A DNA stretch of 64,000 nt, from positions 1-64,000 of the forward strand of contig NZ_AUFQ01000003.1 in assembly GCF_000426585.1 (NCBI RefSeq). Direction: 5' to 3'. This document shows positions 23,362 to 33,204 of this stretch, in pieces. Every line of letters starts with the position of its first letter. Position 1 is the stretch's first letter. The notes beneath the pieces were generated by a model. That model saw only the letters and a list, made by a program, of their open reading frames with translations. It ran no database searches and was not told where the DNA came from. Source of the stretch: Segatella baroniae DSM 16972 = JCM 13447 (GTDB lineage Bacteria > Bacteroidota > Bacteroidia > Bacteroidales > Bacteroidaceae). The position numbers were made by a program, and so were the translations under genes.

Positions 23362-24927
23362 TTACATGGGCATACAACCATGTTTCTTTGCGGGCAAACT
23401 CTGGCGCTTCGTGGCCAGTTGAGCCAAACCGCGACAGATGCGGAATCGGGTGTTCCTTGGTTCAATGACATCGTCAATGTATCCAAACTGAGCAGCTTGA
23501 TATGGATTGGCAAAAAGTTCGGTGTATTCCTTTTCCTTTTGCGCCAGGAAAGCCTTCACGTCGTCTCCAGCCTCTTTGACGGCTTTGGCTTCTTTAGCGG
23601 CCAAGACGGCTACGGCGCCACTGGCACCCATGACGGCAATTTCAGAAGAAGGCCATGCAAAGTTCAAGTCGGAACGCAATTGCTTGCATCCCATCACGAT
23701 ATGGGAACCTCCATAGCTCTTGCGAAGTGTAATCGTAATCTTGGGTACGGTGGCCTCGCCATAAGCATAGAGCAACTGTGCGCCATGCAGAATGACGGCA
23801 TTGTACTCCTGACCGGTTCCCGGCAAGAATCCCGGAACGTCGACAAGACTTACGATGGGGATGTTGAAAGCATCGCAGAAACGCACAAAGCGTGCACCCT
23901 TGCGGCTTGCGTTCGTATCAAGCACACCTGCATAGGCTGAAGGTTGGTTGGCAACAATGCCGACACTCTGGCCATTGAAACGCGCAAAGCCGGTAATGAT
24001 ATTCTTGGCAAACTTGGCTTGCACCTCGAAAAACTCCCCATTATCCGTAATTGCGGTTATAACCTTATACATGTCATACGCCGTGTTGGGGTCGTCGGGT
24101 ATAATTTCATTGAGGCTGTCCTCGCAGCGATTGATGGGGTCGGAACACTCCACGCAAGGAGCCTCTTCCGTGTTGTTTGAGGGAATATAGGACAAAAGTG
24201 TCTTGATAATCTGCATGGCTTCTTCTTCGGTCTTCGCCGTGAATTGCGTCACACCACTCTTTGTGGCATGCACGCTTGCGCCACCCAAATGCTCTGCGTC
24301 AATATCTTCGCCTGTCACCGTCTTCACAACTTTAGGACCGGTGAGGAACATGTAAGAGGTGTTTTCCATCATAAGGATGAAGTCCGTGAGTGCCGGAGAG
24401 TATACTGCACCGCCTGCACATGGGCCCATGATTGCAGAAATCTGAGGAATCACCCCACTGGCCAGGATGTTGCGTTCAAAAATTTCTCCATAACCCGCCA
24501 ATGCGGAAATTCCTTCCTGAATGCGGGCTCCGCCAGAGTCGTTCATGCAAATGACCGGGGCGCCATTTTGCATGGCCATGTCCATGACCTTGCAGATTTT
24601 CTGAGCCATTGTTTCAGAGAGGGATCCGCCGTTGACCGTGAAGTCTTGGGCATAGACATAAACCAAGCGACCGTCGATGGTGGCACTTCCTGCAACTACA
24701 CCATCGCCAAGATATTGCTTTTTCTCCATGCCAAAATTATGGCAGCGATGCAATTTGAACATGTCGTATTCCTCAAAGCTACCTTCGTCGACCAACATGG
24801 CGATACGTTCTCGTGCCGTATATTTGCCACGTGCGTGCTGTTTATCAATAGCTTTTTCACCGCCGCCAAGACGGGCTTGTTCACGCTTGGCTATCAGTTC
24901 CTTAATTTTTTCTACTTGTTTAGTCAT
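23362..24927 (-). CDS. mmdA: Methylmalonyl-CoA decarboxylase alpha / acyl-CoA carboxyltransferase
   Basis: A 521-residue biotin-dependent carboxyltransferase. Both crotonase-like halves are present: residues about 20-250 with GDGVVAGSATIDGRLVYVYAQDFTV and MNDSGGARIQEGISALAGYGEIF, then GPCAGGAVYSPALTDF, and a C-terminal half with NQPSAYAGVLDTNASRKGARFVRFCD, FLPGTGQEYNAVI and SYGGSHIVMG. It transfers the carboxyl group between (methyl)malonyl-CoA and biotin in succinate-propionate metabolism. Decarboxylase and propionyl-CoA carboxylase beta subunits are hard to separate by motif; the adjacent biotin carrier favours the decarboxylase reading. It has its own promoter at 24958. Confidence 0.9.
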   Translation of the reverse strand: MTKQVEKIKELIAKREQARLGGGEKAIDKQHARGKYTARERIAMLVDEGSFEEYDMFKLHRCHNFGMEKKQYLGDGVVAGSATIDGRLVYVYAQDFTVNGGSLSETMAQKICKVMDMAMQNGAPVICMNDSGGARIQEGISALAGYGEIFERNILASGVIPQISAIMGPCAGGAVYSPALTDFILMMENTSYMFLTGPKVVKTVTGEDIDAEHLGGASVHATKSGVTQFTAKTEEEAMQIIKTLLSYIPSNNTEEAPCVECSDPINRCEDSLNEIIPDDPNTAYDMYKVITAITDNGEFFEVQAKFAKNIITGFARFNGQSVGIVANQPSAYAGVLDTNASRKGARFVRFCDAFNIPIVSLVDVPGFLPGTGQEYNAVILHGAQLLYAYGEATVPKITITLRKSYGGSHIVMGCKQLRSDLNFAWPSSEIAVMGASGAVAVLAAKEAKAVKEAGDDVKAFLAQKEKEYTELFANPYQAAQFGYIDDVIEPRNTRFRICRGLAQLATKRQSLPAKKHGCMPM

Positions 24928-24957
24928 AATACCTTAATATTCTATTCGTATTGCGTG

Positions 24958-24986
24958 CAAAGATAGTAATAATAATCGAAAAACAA
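24958..24986 (-). promoter_or_regulatory. mmdA promoter
   Basis: TATCTTTG (24958-24965) with TTG at 24984-24986, 18 bp upstream, on the minus strand. The predicted start is near 24952, giving a leader of about 25 nt. Confidence 0.6.
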
Positions 24987-25059
24987 CTTAATATATAATC
25001 TAAAACAAAATACAACACAACCAGCCAGCAGCTTTTTTAAATTGGAGAAGCCTATGTTG

Positions 25060-26097
25060 TCACCTATAACAGCGTAGAGCTGCCAGCAGTTCCTGATTTT
25101 CGCTCTTCGTCCCAATCGTTATTCTCAGGCAGTTTTCACAGAGTTTCACGGAACTTCGATTTCTAACAACAACTCCTTTGTCTATCAAGTACTGATAAAT
25201 GCGTGGTGCGTCCACCAGTCTTGTGAGAAAGAAATTTGCATCGGTCGGATAAACATGCAGACAGAAGGGTAGGAGCTTGAAGGATTCAATCATCCGAGTA
25301 CGTTCGGCAAGTATCAGTTTCACCCACTTTTCTACCTGAAAAGGGTCTGCCAACATTTGCAAGGCTTCCTGCTGTGTCAGTGAATTTACATTATATGGAT
25401 ACTTGACCTTATTGAGCAAATCGATTATTTGTGTAGAACTAAAAGCCATTCCCAATCGTATTCCGGCAGCCCCCCAAGCTTTGCTCATCGTGTTCAATAC
25501 GACCAAATTAGGATAAGTGTTTAAAGTCTTTCTGAAAGAAGGCGCGTCTGAAAAGTCTCCATAGGCTTCGTCAACGACGACAATTCCTCTGAACAAGGCC
25601 AAGACATCGACGATGGTTTCATGCTTGATGCAATTGCCTGTGGGGTTGTTGGGCGAGCATATCCAAACAATCTTGGTATGTTCATCTGTCGCGTCGAGCA
25701 AATCTTGTGCAGCAATCTGAAAAGTATCATTCAACAAGACTGGCCTGTATTCAACATCATTAATGTCTGCACATACCTTGTACATTCCATACGTAGGCTC
25801 AATGGCAACCACATTGTCGATGCTTGGGGTGCAAAAAATCCGAAACAGAAGGTCTATGGCCTCGTCTGAGCCATTTCCTAAGAATATTTGTTCAGGTGCC
25901 ATCCCCTTTATTCTGCCGATGGCACGTTTCAAATCTTTTTGCAACGGGTCTGGATACCTGTTGAGCGGAGCGTTGTAGGGATTCTCGTTTGCATCCAGAA
26001 ATACATGTGCCCCTTGTCCTTCATACTCATCGCGTGCGCAAGAATAGGGCGAAAGCTTCAATATATTGCTGCGAACCAAATTTTCAAGTCTGTCCAT
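25060..26097 (-). CDS. hisC: Histidinol-phosphate aminotransferase
   Basis: A 345-residue fold-type I PLP aminotransferase. [18 protein letters not shown], the phosphate-binding [30 protein letters not shown] and the PLP lysine K206 in [14 protein letters not shown] are all present, as is the C-terminal RITIGT with the substrate arginine. It converts imidazole-acetol phosphate to L-histidinol phosphate. It starts 6 bp after hisD, third in hisG-hisD-hisC; hisB and the remaining his genes are not in the window. Confidence 0.96.
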   Translation of the reverse strand: MDRLENLVRSNILKLSPYSCARDEYEGQGAHVFLDANENPYNAPLNRYPDPLQKDLKRAIGRIKGMAPEQIFLGNGSDEAIDLLFRIFCTPSIDNVVAIEPTYGMYKVCADINDVEYRPVLLNDTFQIAAQDLLDATDEHTKIVWICSPNNPTGNCIKHETIVDVLALFRGIVVVDEAYGDFSDAPSFRKTLNTYPNLVVLNTMSKAWGAAGIRLGMAFSSTQIIDLLNKVKYPYNVNSLTQQEALQMLADPFQVEKWVKLILAERTRMIESFKLLPFCLHVYPTDANFFLTRLVDAPRIYQYLIDKGVVVRNRSSVKLCENCLRITIGTKSENQELLAALRCYR

Positions 26098-26103
26098 TGT
26101 CCA

Positions 26104-27387
26104 TCATTTTAAGTCATTCAACCTTATCCGCATGGCATGGGCATGGGCCTCCAGTCCTTCGCCTTCCGCCATGGCAACGACTGCGGGGCCTATAGCCCTT
26201 ACCCCCTGCTTGTCTATGTGCTGGAATGTTATTTTCCGTGTATAGCTGTCGAGATTCACTCCACTATATGCAACTGCATAGCCATGGGTCGGCAACGTAT
26301 GGTTGGTGCCACTTGCATAATCGCCGGCACTCTCGCAAGCAAAGTGTCCAAGAAAAACACTTCCGGCATTCACTACCAGGCGCGCGGCGTTTTGCCAGTC
26401 TGCAATACTCAGAATTAAATGTTCGGGTGCATAGAGATTGCCCAATTCCATTGCCTCGTCCAAATCTCTTGTCAACACGAAGTTGGAGTTGTCCAAAGCC
26501 TGTCTTGCAATATCTTTGCGAGGCAACCTTTCCAGCTGCGTCTGTAGCTCTTGCTCGACCTCTTTTAATACTTTTTCGTCGGTACATAGCAACATCACTT
26601 GCGAATCTATCCCATGTTCCGCCTGTGACAGGAGATCGGCTGCCACATACGCCGGAACACTTGTGGCGTCAGCTACGACACAAACTTCTGACGGTCCTGC
26701 AGGCATGTCAATGGCTACATCATGGAGGCTCACCATTTGCTTTGCCGCCATAACATATTGGTTTCCTGGTCCAAATATCTTATATACTTTAGGTACGCTC
26801 TCCGTTCCGTAAGCCATTGCGCCTATAGCCTGAATCCCTCCGATTTTGAATATTTTGCTGACACCGGAAATCTTTGCGGCAGCAAGTATTGCCGGATTCA
26901 CTTTTCCGGTCTTCTCTGGAGGCGTGCATAGGACAATATCCTGACAGCCGGCAATGTTTGCAGGTGTAGCCAACATCAGCACCGTTGAAAACAAAGGCGC
27001 GGTACCCCCCGGTATGTAAAGCCCGACCTTCTCTATGGCAACCGACTCCTGCCAACACGTGACACCATCGGTCGTTTCCACACGTTCTCCATGAAACTTC
27101 TGGCTGCGATGGAATTTTGCGATATTGGCATGCGCCAACGTCAACGCGGCTTTCAGTTCGGATGGCACCAAGCCGTCGGCTTCGTCCATTTCATCCCGGC
27201 TCACTGCAAGCGAATCGAGGGAAACGTGGTCGAACCGCTCCTCATATTGTAGAATTGCCTGGTCGCCATGCTCCCTAATGTCATTCAACACCTTTTCCAC
27301 CGTCTGCCGCAAACTCGACAAATCGAACTTCGGACGTTTCACTATGTCTTTCCATAGTGCTCTATCAGGGTACTTCAGAATATTCAT
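26104..27387 (-). CDS. hisD: Histidinol dehydrogenase
   Basis: A 427-residue enzyme making the last two oxidations to histidine, zinc- and NAD-dependent. The family signature around the zinc site reads AGPSEVCVVADATSVPAYVAADLLSQAEHG, of full length. GLYIPGGTAPLFSTVLM, GPGNQYVMAAKQMV and the C-terminal GTNHTLPTHGYAVAYSGV match known HisD. The start MNILKYPDRALW lies 10 bp after hisG, so the genes are one transcript. Confidence 0.97.
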   Translation of the reverse strand: MNILKYPDRALWKDIVKRPKFDLSSLRQTVEKVLNDIREHGDQAILQYEERFDHVSLDSLAVSRDEMDEADGLVPSELKAALTLAHANIAKFHRSQKFHGERVETTDGVTCWQESVAIEKVGLYIPGGTAPLFSTVLMLATPANIAGCQDIVLCTPPEKTGKVNPAILAAAKISGVSKIFKIGGIQAIGAMAYGTESVPKVYKIFGPGNQYVMAAKQMVSLHDVAIDMPAGPSEVCVVADATSVPAYVAADLLSQAEHGIDSQVMLLCTDEKVLKEVEQELQTQLERLPRKDIARQALDNSNFVLTRDLDEAMELGNLYAPEHLILSIADWQNAARLVVNAGSVFLGHFACESAGDYASGTNHTLPTHGYAVAYSGVNLDSYTRKITFQHIDKQGVRAIGPAVVAMAEGEGLEAHAHAMRIRLNDLK

Positions 27388-27397
27388 GGCCTAATCT

Positions 27398-28249
27398 TCA
27401 TTGTATGATTTTCTCTATCGGCATAACCAAAATTCCCTGTGCATCCAAATCTTTCAACTTGCCGATGATTTCCCAAAAGCGTTTCTCGTCCAAGACGGTG
27501 TGAATGGAACACCATTGCTCGTCAGCCAATGGAATGACGGTTGGGCTTTTTATACCAGGCAGCACTTCTATGATTTTGTGAAGCTTTTCTTTGGGGGCAT
27601 TCATCATGACATACTTTTTGTCCTGTGCCGATCTGACAGCCTCGAAGCGGAACAACATCTCTTCCAGTATCCGGCGTTTTGCGTCTTCCATATTTCGGTT
27701 GCCTATCAATAAGGCTTCGCTCTTGAGAATGACTTCCACCTCTCGAAGATTGTTGCTGACCAGTGTGCCTCCGGAACTTACGATGTCGAATATGCCATCT
27801 GCCAGACCTATTCCAGGACTTATCTCGACACTGCCGGTAATCACATGAATTTTGGCATGAATGCCGTGCTTCTTCAAAAAACCGGTGAGAATGTTAGGGT
27901 AGGATGTCGCAATTTTCCTGCCGTCAAACCATTCCAGCCCCGTATAATTGGCATTCTTCGGTATCGCCAACGAAAGACGGCATTTGCTAAAACCGAGACG
28001 ACTGACGATTTCTACGTCTTCATTTCTTTCACAAACCTCATTTTCACCAACAATCCCTATGTCGGCAAAGCCTTTGGCCACGCTTTGCGGTATGTCATCA
28101 TCGCGCAAATAAAGGACTTCCAAAGGAAAATTAGACGCTTGCACCAGCAACGTGCGTTTGCCGGCTTCTAACTTTATGTCGGCTTCGGCCAAAAGTTTCA
28201 ACGCATCTTCGGACAAGCGCCCCTTGGACTGTATGGCAATTCTTAGCAT
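27398..28249 (-). CDS. hisG: ATP phosphoribosyltransferase (long form)
   Basis: A 283-residue HisG, the first and feedback-controlled step of histidine synthesis (ATP + PRPP). The length fits the long form with a C-terminal ACT-like regulatory domain (LHKIIEVLPGIKSPTVIPL). The catalytic part has MLRIAIQSKGRLSEDAL, GFADIGIVGENEV and the PRPP motif VSSGGTLVSNNL. An upstream in-frame Met at 28303 lies within the -7 element of the promoter, so the start at 28249 is required; it also matches the family N-terminus. Confidence 0.96.
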   Translation of the reverse strand: MLRIAIQSKGRLSEDALKLLAEADIKLEAGKRTLLVQASNFPLEVLYLRDDDIPQSVAKGFADIGIVGENEVCERNEDVEIVSRLGFSKCRLSLAIPKNANYTGLEWFDGRKIATSYPNILTGFLKKHGIHAKIHVITGSVEISPGIGLADGIFDIVSSGGTLVSNNLREVEVILKSEALLIGNRNMEDAKRRILEEMLFRFEAVRSAQDKKYVMMNAPKEKLHKIIEVLPGIKSPTVIPLADEQWCSIHTVLDEKRFWEIIGKLKDLDAQGILVMPIEKIIQ

Positions 28250-28300
28250 ATAGTGATAATTGTTTTCATTCGTTTGACTTTCGTTTTCACTGAAATAATG

Positions 28301-28332
28301 CAAAAATAGAGATTTCCGAAAGAATTTCCAAA
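28301..28332 (-). promoter_or_regulatory. hisGDC promoter
   Basis: TTTG (28329-28332), 20 bp, TATTTTTG (28301-28308) on the minus strand. The start near 28295 leaves a leader of about 46 nt and fixes the hisG start downstream. No His-rich leader peptide is present. Confidence 0.8.
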
Positions 28333-28340
28333 TAAAGCAG

Positions 28341-28348
28341 TAACTTTG
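28341..28348 (+). promoter_or_regulatory. -7 element of the lytic transglycosylase gene
   Basis: TAACTTTG, 40 bp before the ATG at 28389, lies next to the hisG -33 element, so the two divergent promoters are interleaved. No good -33 TTTG is visible. Confidence 0.5.
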
Positions 28349-28388
28349 TACTATCTCATCGAATGTATATCATCTTTATGACGTTTAT

Positions 28389-29573
28389 ATGCAGTGTGTC
28401 TATCAATTGCTGATTCTCATGGCAGTCTTGTCGGTCGCGGCTTGCACCGACAGAAAGACGGAAGAACTTACTCCGTGGGGAAGCAGCATAGACGATGACT
28501 CCATACCATCCGGAACAGACGCTTTTTCTATATCGGATATCCAAAGCAATGGTGAACTAATCATGCTGACACTGTCGGGACCTAATTCTTTCTATGATTA
28601 TCATGGCAGAAATCTGGGGCTGCACTACCTGCTCTGCAAGCAGTTTGCTCAGCAGTTGGGCGTATCGCTCCGCGTAGAAGTTTGCAAGGACACGTTGGAT
28701 ATGGTGCATCGTCTGGAGAGTGGAGAAGGCGACATCATTGCCTATCCGATGGGCAAAAAATATGGTAAGGAGTTGTTGTTGTGCGGTGCCTACACGGCTT
28801 CACATTCAGGGAAATGGGCTGTCGGCAAAGATAATAAGGAACTAGCAGAAAGATTGAACCAATGGTTCAAACCTCAATTCGTCCCCAAGATACTGGAGGA
28901 GGAGAAGTTTCTGTTTTCTACCAGAAGCATTGTACGCCGTGTCTATTCTCCCATGCTCAACAGGGCACAGGGTACGATATCCCACTATGACCATTATTTT
29001 ATGCAATATGCGCCGATTGCCCGTTGGGATTGGCGTTTGATGGCTGCGCAATGCTATCAGGAGTCCACGTTCGACCCGCAGGCGCATTCCTGGGCCGGAG
29101 CTTCTGGACTGATGCAAATCATGCCTGGAACAGCCAGGCATTTAGGATTGCCCATTGAACGTATCTACGACCCGGAGAGCAACATTGCTGCATCAGCCAA
29201 ATACCTGGCCGAACTGAACCAGCATTTTAAAGACGTTCAGAATCCGATAGAGAAATACAACTATGTCCTTGCCAGTTACAACGGCGGCTTCCATCACATT
29301 CGCGACGCCATGTCGCTGGCGCGCAAGTATGGCAAGAATCCATATCGCTGGGCAGAAGTTTCCGAATTTGTATTGAAGTTGCAAGCCCCCCAATATTATA
29401 ACGACCCTGTTGTCAAGCACGGCTACATGCGGGGGACGGAAACGGTTGAATACGTCCGGCGCATCATCGCGCGCTGGGAACAGTATCGTGGTTTTGCCAA
29501 GCCCGGCGCTTACAACTTTGGCAGCATGGTTCCCCAGAGAGCCTCGCGCCGCAACCGTTTTCGGCTAAACTAA
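28389..29573 (+). CDS. MltF-like membrane-bound lytic murein transglycosylase
   Basis: A 394-residue lipoprotein (lipobox SVAAC, Cys19). Residues about 50-185 resemble a solute-binding (SBP_bac_3) domain (GLHYLLCKQFAQQLGVSLRVE). Residues about 205-350 are an SLT domain with catalytic Glu225 in AAQCYQESTFDPQAHSWAGA, SGLMQIMPGTARHLGLP and NYVLASYNGG. The order is that of MltF. It cleaves peptidoglycan to 1,6-anhydro products from an envelope anchor. The BamA/TamA-like gene follows after 37 bp. Confidence 0.92.
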   Translation: MQCVYQLLILMAVLSVAACTDRKTEELTPWGSSIDDDSIPSGTDAFSISDIQSNGELIMLTLSGPNSFYDYHGRNLGLHYLLCKQFAQQLGVSLRVEVCKDTLDMVHRLESGEGDIIAYPMGKKYGKELLLCGAYTASHSGKWAVGKDNKELAERLNQWFKPQFVPKILEEEKFLFSTRSIVRRVYSPMLNRAQGTISHYDHYFMQYAPIARWDWRLMAAQCYQESTFDPQAHSWAGASGLMQIMPGTARHLGLPIERIYDPESNIAASAKYLAELNQHFKDVQNPIEKYNYVLASYNGGFHHIRDAMSLARKYGKNPYRWAEVSEFVLKLQAPQYYNDPVVKHGYMRGTETVEYVRRIIARWEQYRGFAKPGAYNFGSMVPQRASRRNRFRLN

Positions 29574-29610
29574 AGTGGCAACTGTCATAAACCTTCTTTT
29601 CATTTAGAAT

Positions 29611-31842
29611 ATGCACAAACATCTTGCGATACATCTCTTGGCAATTCTGGCAATCCTTGTCTCTTCATGTTCAATCACCAACAGGGTTCCTGATGGGGCT
29701 TATCTCTTGCGAAAAAACGATGTCACGACAGATTGTAAGGAAGTCAGCCCTTCCAAGTTCAAAGCGTATATCCGACAGCACCCCAACGTCAAGTTTCTTT
29801 CCGTCTTTCGTCTTCCCATCGCCAAGCCTGACACCACACAAATACGTAAAGGCAAATCGGCAAACCGCATCCAGAATACAATAGGGGAGAAGCCGGCCCT
29901 CTACGATTCGACACTGACAAGTCTGTCGGCGGCTGACATGTTGAAAGCGCTTCGCAACTTGGGCTACTTGGAAGCTGGGGTGGAAGTGGTCTGCAAGCCT
30001 CACAAGAAGTTCATGGATGTAACCTACCGGCTTCATCCAGGACAAGGCTATTTCATCGATTCTGTGCGGTATGCAATCGGCGACTCGTTGATTGCCGATA
30101 TTCTGGGCGTGGAGTCCAATGGGATGATGCGAGCCGACTCTCCCTTGGCGGGCAAGACCCTCCAGGGCAAGCAATTCTCTGTTGAAGAATTGGAAAATGA
30201 ACGCAATCAGGTGACATCCATTTTAATGTCGAAAGGATATTATAAGTTTCATAAGGACTATATTGAATATGACGCGGACTCCGTCGGCCGCAATCGACGG
30301 ATAAACCTTACGATGCGGATATTGCCTTATCGCAACGAGGATGGCAAGGCGTGCATCCTGCATCCGTCTTACCGCATCAACGGAATTCGCTACGCTACGG
30401 CCGATCGTTCACCAATCCCCTTGCGGGCGAAAGTGTTACAGAACTGCACGATGCTCTCGGAAGGCACGCCCTTCAATAATGACGATTTGCAAAAGACATA
30501 CAACAAATTTGCGAAACTGAATGCCGTGCAGTATTCCAACATTACATTTGCGGAACATCCCGACACAACGCTTCTGGATTGCAACGTCCTGCTCCAGATG
30601 AACAAGAGCCACATTCTTTCCATCCAGCCCGAAGGCACCAATACGGCAGGTGATTTGGGGGCTGCGGTGACGCTGGCCTTTGAAAACCGCAACCTGTTCC
30701 ATGGCTCGGAACATCTGACGCTGCAGTTGCGAGGGGCGTATGAAGCCATCAAAGGACTGGAAGGATACCAGAACCAGAAATATGAAGAGTATGGAATAGA
30801 GGCGAAATTGCAGATACCCCGCTTCCTGTCCCCGTTTCTTTCAAGGTCTTTCAAGCGTCGGAGCAATGCCACGAGTGAAATCGGCTTGAGCTATAACCTT
30901 CAAAATCGTCCGGAGTTTCATCGGCGTTATTTCACCGCGTCGTGGCGCTATCGGTGGTCGGAGCCTCACCATCATACGCGATACAGGTTTGACCTTATCG
31001 ACCTCAGTTATATCTACATGCCGTGGATCAGCCCCACTTTCAAACATGACTATCTGGACAGTGTCAGCAATCGGAATGCGATTCTGCGCTATAACTATGA
31101 GAACCTTCTGGTCATGAAAGCAGGTTTTGGTGTCACATATAATAATGGTATAGATGCCGTCAAGGGCAATTTTGAGACAGCCGGCAATCTGCTGCAACTC
31201 TGTTCGCCACTGTTTCGTCTGGACAAAAACGCACAGGGGCGTCGCATCGTCTTCAACACGGCGTATGCCCAATACATGAAGTTCGATTTCGATTACACCA
31301 GATTGTTTTTCTTCGACAAGCGCAACCATCTGGCGATGCACGTCGGCTTGGGGGTGGCCTGGCCCTATGGCAACAGCAAGGTGCTTCCTTTTGAAAAAAG
31401 ATATTTTGCCGGCGGCCCCAACAGTGTCAGAGGCTGGAATGTGAGGGAGTTGGGCCCAGGTTCATTCAAGGGCAAGGACCGACGAATAGATTTCATCAAC
31501 CAAACTGGCGACATGAAGCTGGATTTGAACCTGGAATATAGAACATGGTTGTTTTGGAAGCTTGACGGCGCGCTCTTTGTCGACGCAGGCAACATCTGGA
31601 CGTTACGAAACTATGAAGAGCAGCCTGGCGGACAGTTCAAGCTCGACAGTTTCCTTCAGCAAATCGCCTTGTCCTATGGATTGGGACTCAGGCTGAATTT
31701 CAGCTATTTTATCCTTCGGCTTGACGCGGGCATGAAGGCTGTCAATCCTGCTTACGAAAGCAGCCGCGAACATTACGCGCTTGTCCATCCCAACCTCGGT
31801 CGCGACTTTACGTTCCATTTCGCGGTGGGACTGCCGTTCTGA
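29611..31842 (+). CDS. BamA/TamA (Omp85) family outer-membrane lipoprotein
   Basis: A 743-residue protein with a lipoprotein-type signal (LAILVSSCS, Cys20). POTRA-like repeats occupy about residues 100-330 and a C-terminal 16-strand-type barrel follows. The surface-antigen signature RYFAGGPNSVRGWNVRELGPG matches the conserved Omp85 loop-6 VRGY/F-type motif, here VRGW. It ends FTFHFAVGLPF, with an aromatic penultimate pattern. It probably assembles or translocates outer-membrane components, like TamA. No tamB is adjacent, so the partner is unknown. Confidence 0.88.
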   Translation: MHKHLAIHLLAILAILVSSCSITNRVPDGAYLLRKNDVTTDCKEVSPSKFKAYIRQHPNVKFLSVFRLPIAKPDTTQIRKGKSANRIQNTIGEKPALYDSTLTSLSAADMLKALRNLGYLEAGVEVVCKPHKKFMDVTYRLHPGQGYFIDSVRYAIGDSLIADILGVESNGMMRADSPLAGKTLQGKQFSVEELENERNQVTSILMSKGYYKFHKDYIEYDADSVGRNRRINLTMRILPYRNEDGKACILHPSYRINGIRYATADRSPIPLRAKVLQNCTMLSEGTPFNNDDLQKTYNKFAKLNAVQYSNITFAEHPDTTLLDCNVLLQMNKSHILSIQPEGTNTAGDLGAAVTLAFENRNLFHGSEHLTLQLRGAYEAIKGLEGYQNQKYEEYGIEAKLQIPRFLSPFLSRSFKRRSNATSEIGLSYNLQNRPEFHRRYFTASWRYRWSEPHHHTRYRFDLIDLSYIYMPWISPTFKHDYLDSVSNRNAILRYNYENLLVMKAGFGVTYNNGIDAVKGNFETAGNLLQLCSPLFRLDKNAQGRRIVFNTAYAQYMKFDFDYTRLFFFDKRNHLAMHVGLGVAWPYGNSKVLPFEKRYFAGGPNSVRGWNVRELGPGSFKGKDRRIDFINQTGDMKLDLNLEYRTWLFWKLDGALFVDAGNIWTLRNYEEQPGGQFKLDSFLQQIALSYGLGLRLNFSYFILRLDAGMKAVNPAYESSREHYALVHPNLGRDFTFHFAVGLPF

Positions 31843-31852
31843 CCCTTGGTGT

Positions 31853-32665
31853 TCATTTGTCTCCTGCGAGATCGAATGGCCCCGAGGGTAGCTTGCGCCT
31901 CAAAACCTCCAGAACGACGTCGGTCTGCGGCGTAATGCCATTTGCAAGAAGCGTCTGCTCTATGGTCTTGTAGGCCAGGATGGGGTGGTTGTTCTCTTCG
32001 CTCAAATGGCAGAGCCAAATGTGTTTCAGCCGTTGGGTGATATTTTCGGCAATGGCCTGCCCGCAGGCGGTATTGCTCAAGTGGCCGTTTCCACTTGAAA
32101 TCCTGTCTTTCAGATATTGCGGATAGGCCCCGTTCTTCAGCATTTCGGTGTCGTGGTTGGCCTCGATGATCAGATAGTCGGCATGGCGGATGTGGTCTTT
32201 CATTTCATCGGTCACATGTCCGACATCCGTCATGATGCAAAAAGAAATGCCTTCACACTCAATGTGATAGCCCACATTGTCAGAACTGTCGTGGGGTACG
32301 GTGAAAGCCGTAATCGTAAATTCGTCAAGTACAAACGGCCGATTCGTTTCAATCGTTTTGGCGTTGGCCGGTAGAATCTTCTTTCTGACGCTGTAGTTGC
32401 CCTGTATGCCGGCATGTACCTTCTGCGTGGCATATATAGGCAGATTATACTCCGTACTCAAGCTGCCCACACTCTTGATGTGGTCGGCATGGTCGTGGGT
32501 TATCAAAACATGATGAATCGAGTTCGGGCTCAGTCCGTAGTCCTTCATGTGTTTTTTCAATATCCTGACTCCAACCCCTGCATCAATCAACAAGCCACTT
32601 TTTTCTGTATATAGAAGATAACAATTGCCGCTACTGCCACTCCCAAATGATATCAATTTGAGCAT
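31853..32665 (-). CDS. MBL-fold metallo-hydrolase (YycJ/WalJ-like)
   Basis: A 270-residue metallo-beta-lactamase-fold protein with the metal motif ITHDHADHIKSV and N-terminal ISFGSGSSGNCYLL, typical of the YycJ/WalJ exonuclease-like subgroup. FCIMTDVGHVTDEM and IEANHD supply further ligands, and WLCHLSEENN is the late His motif. It is convergent with the Omp85 gene, stops 10 bp apart, no terminator seen. Substrate (DNA versus small molecule) is not decidable. Confidence 0.9.
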   Translation of the reverse strand: MLKLISFGSGSSGNCYLLYTEKSGLLIDAGVGVRILKKHMKDYGLSPNSIHHVLITHDHADHIKSVGSLSTEYNLPIYATQKVHAGIQGNYSVRKKILPANAKTIETNRPFVLDEFTITAFTVPHDSSDNVGYHIECEGISFCIMTDVGHVTDEMKDHIRHADYLIIEANHDTEMLKNGAYPQYLKDRISSGNGHLSNTACGQAIAENITQRLKHIWLCHLSEENNHPILAYKTIEQTLLANGITPQTDVVLEVLRRKLPSGPFDLAGDK

Positions 32666-32682
32666 TCTATCAATATTTTTGA

Positions 32683-32731
32683 CAAAAGTATGGATATTTC
32701 TTTAAATTACCAAGTATTTTAAATACCTTTG
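32683..32731. promoter_or_regulatory. Divergent promoters between the MBL hydrolase and a lipoprotein gene
   Basis: Minus strand: CTTG (32711-32714), 20 bp, TACTTTTG (32683-32690), serving the hydrolase. Plus strand: TACCTTTG (32724-32731), 20 bp before the lipoprotein ATG at 32751, with no clear -33. The two overlap. Confidence 0.65.
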
Positions 32732-32750
32732 TTCAGACAAGATTCAAATT

Positions 32751-33203
32751 ATGTTGTTCAAGCAAAATATATTTCTTCTGTCATTGTTTCTACTGGCGAC
32801 ATCTTGCGGGCACAGCCATGGAGATGGGCGGGAGAAGGTGTTGGATGGTTTTGCCGACGCTTATTTCAACTATGATTTTCAGACAGCCGCCCAGTTTTGT
32901 TCCCCCGAATCGTCCAAGTGGTTGCGCTATGAGGCCAGCCAGATGACCCAGGCCGACGTGGACCGACTGGCGTCAAAGGGGTTCGGAGCCGCCCATTCCA
33001 TCGTGGACGTTGAGAATCTATCAGACAGTTTGGCACAATACACCCTTGACGTGAACGACTATTATGCAACGGCGGCACTCGACAGCGTGGGCCGAGTCGT
33101 CGACCACACGCTCTTCAAGGTGTCCCTCCGGCGCAGGAACAACAACTGGGAAGTCGTTCTCGACAGTCCGCTTCGCCCGTACAAACCCTACCAGAACAAA
33201 TAA
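32751..33203 (+). CDS. Small lipoprotein with DUF4878/NTF2-like features
   Basis: A 150-residue protein with lipobox ATSC near residue 19 and a His/Gly-rich start to the mature part (GHSHGDGREK). The rest has an alpha+beta pattern (VLDGFADAYFNYDFQTAAQFCSP, FKVSLRRRNNNWEVVLDS) like NTF2/DUF4878 lipoproteins. Function unknown. Its TAA is separated by one base from the ATG of the glycosyltransferase gene, so the two are translationally linked. Confidence 0.75.
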   Translation: MLFKQNIFLLSLFLLATSCGHSHGDGREKVLDGFADAYFNYDFQTAAQFCSPESSKWLRYEASQMTQADVDRLASKGFGAAHSIVDVENLSDSLAQYTLDVNDYYATAALDSVGRVVDHTLFKVSLRRRNNNWEVVLDSPLRPYKPYQNK

Positions 33204-33204
33204 G

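Noticed and set aside
28250..28303. Longer HisG N-terminus from the upstream in-frame Met
   Set aside because: The Met lies within the -7 box of a canonical promoter and the extra residues do not resemble HisG.
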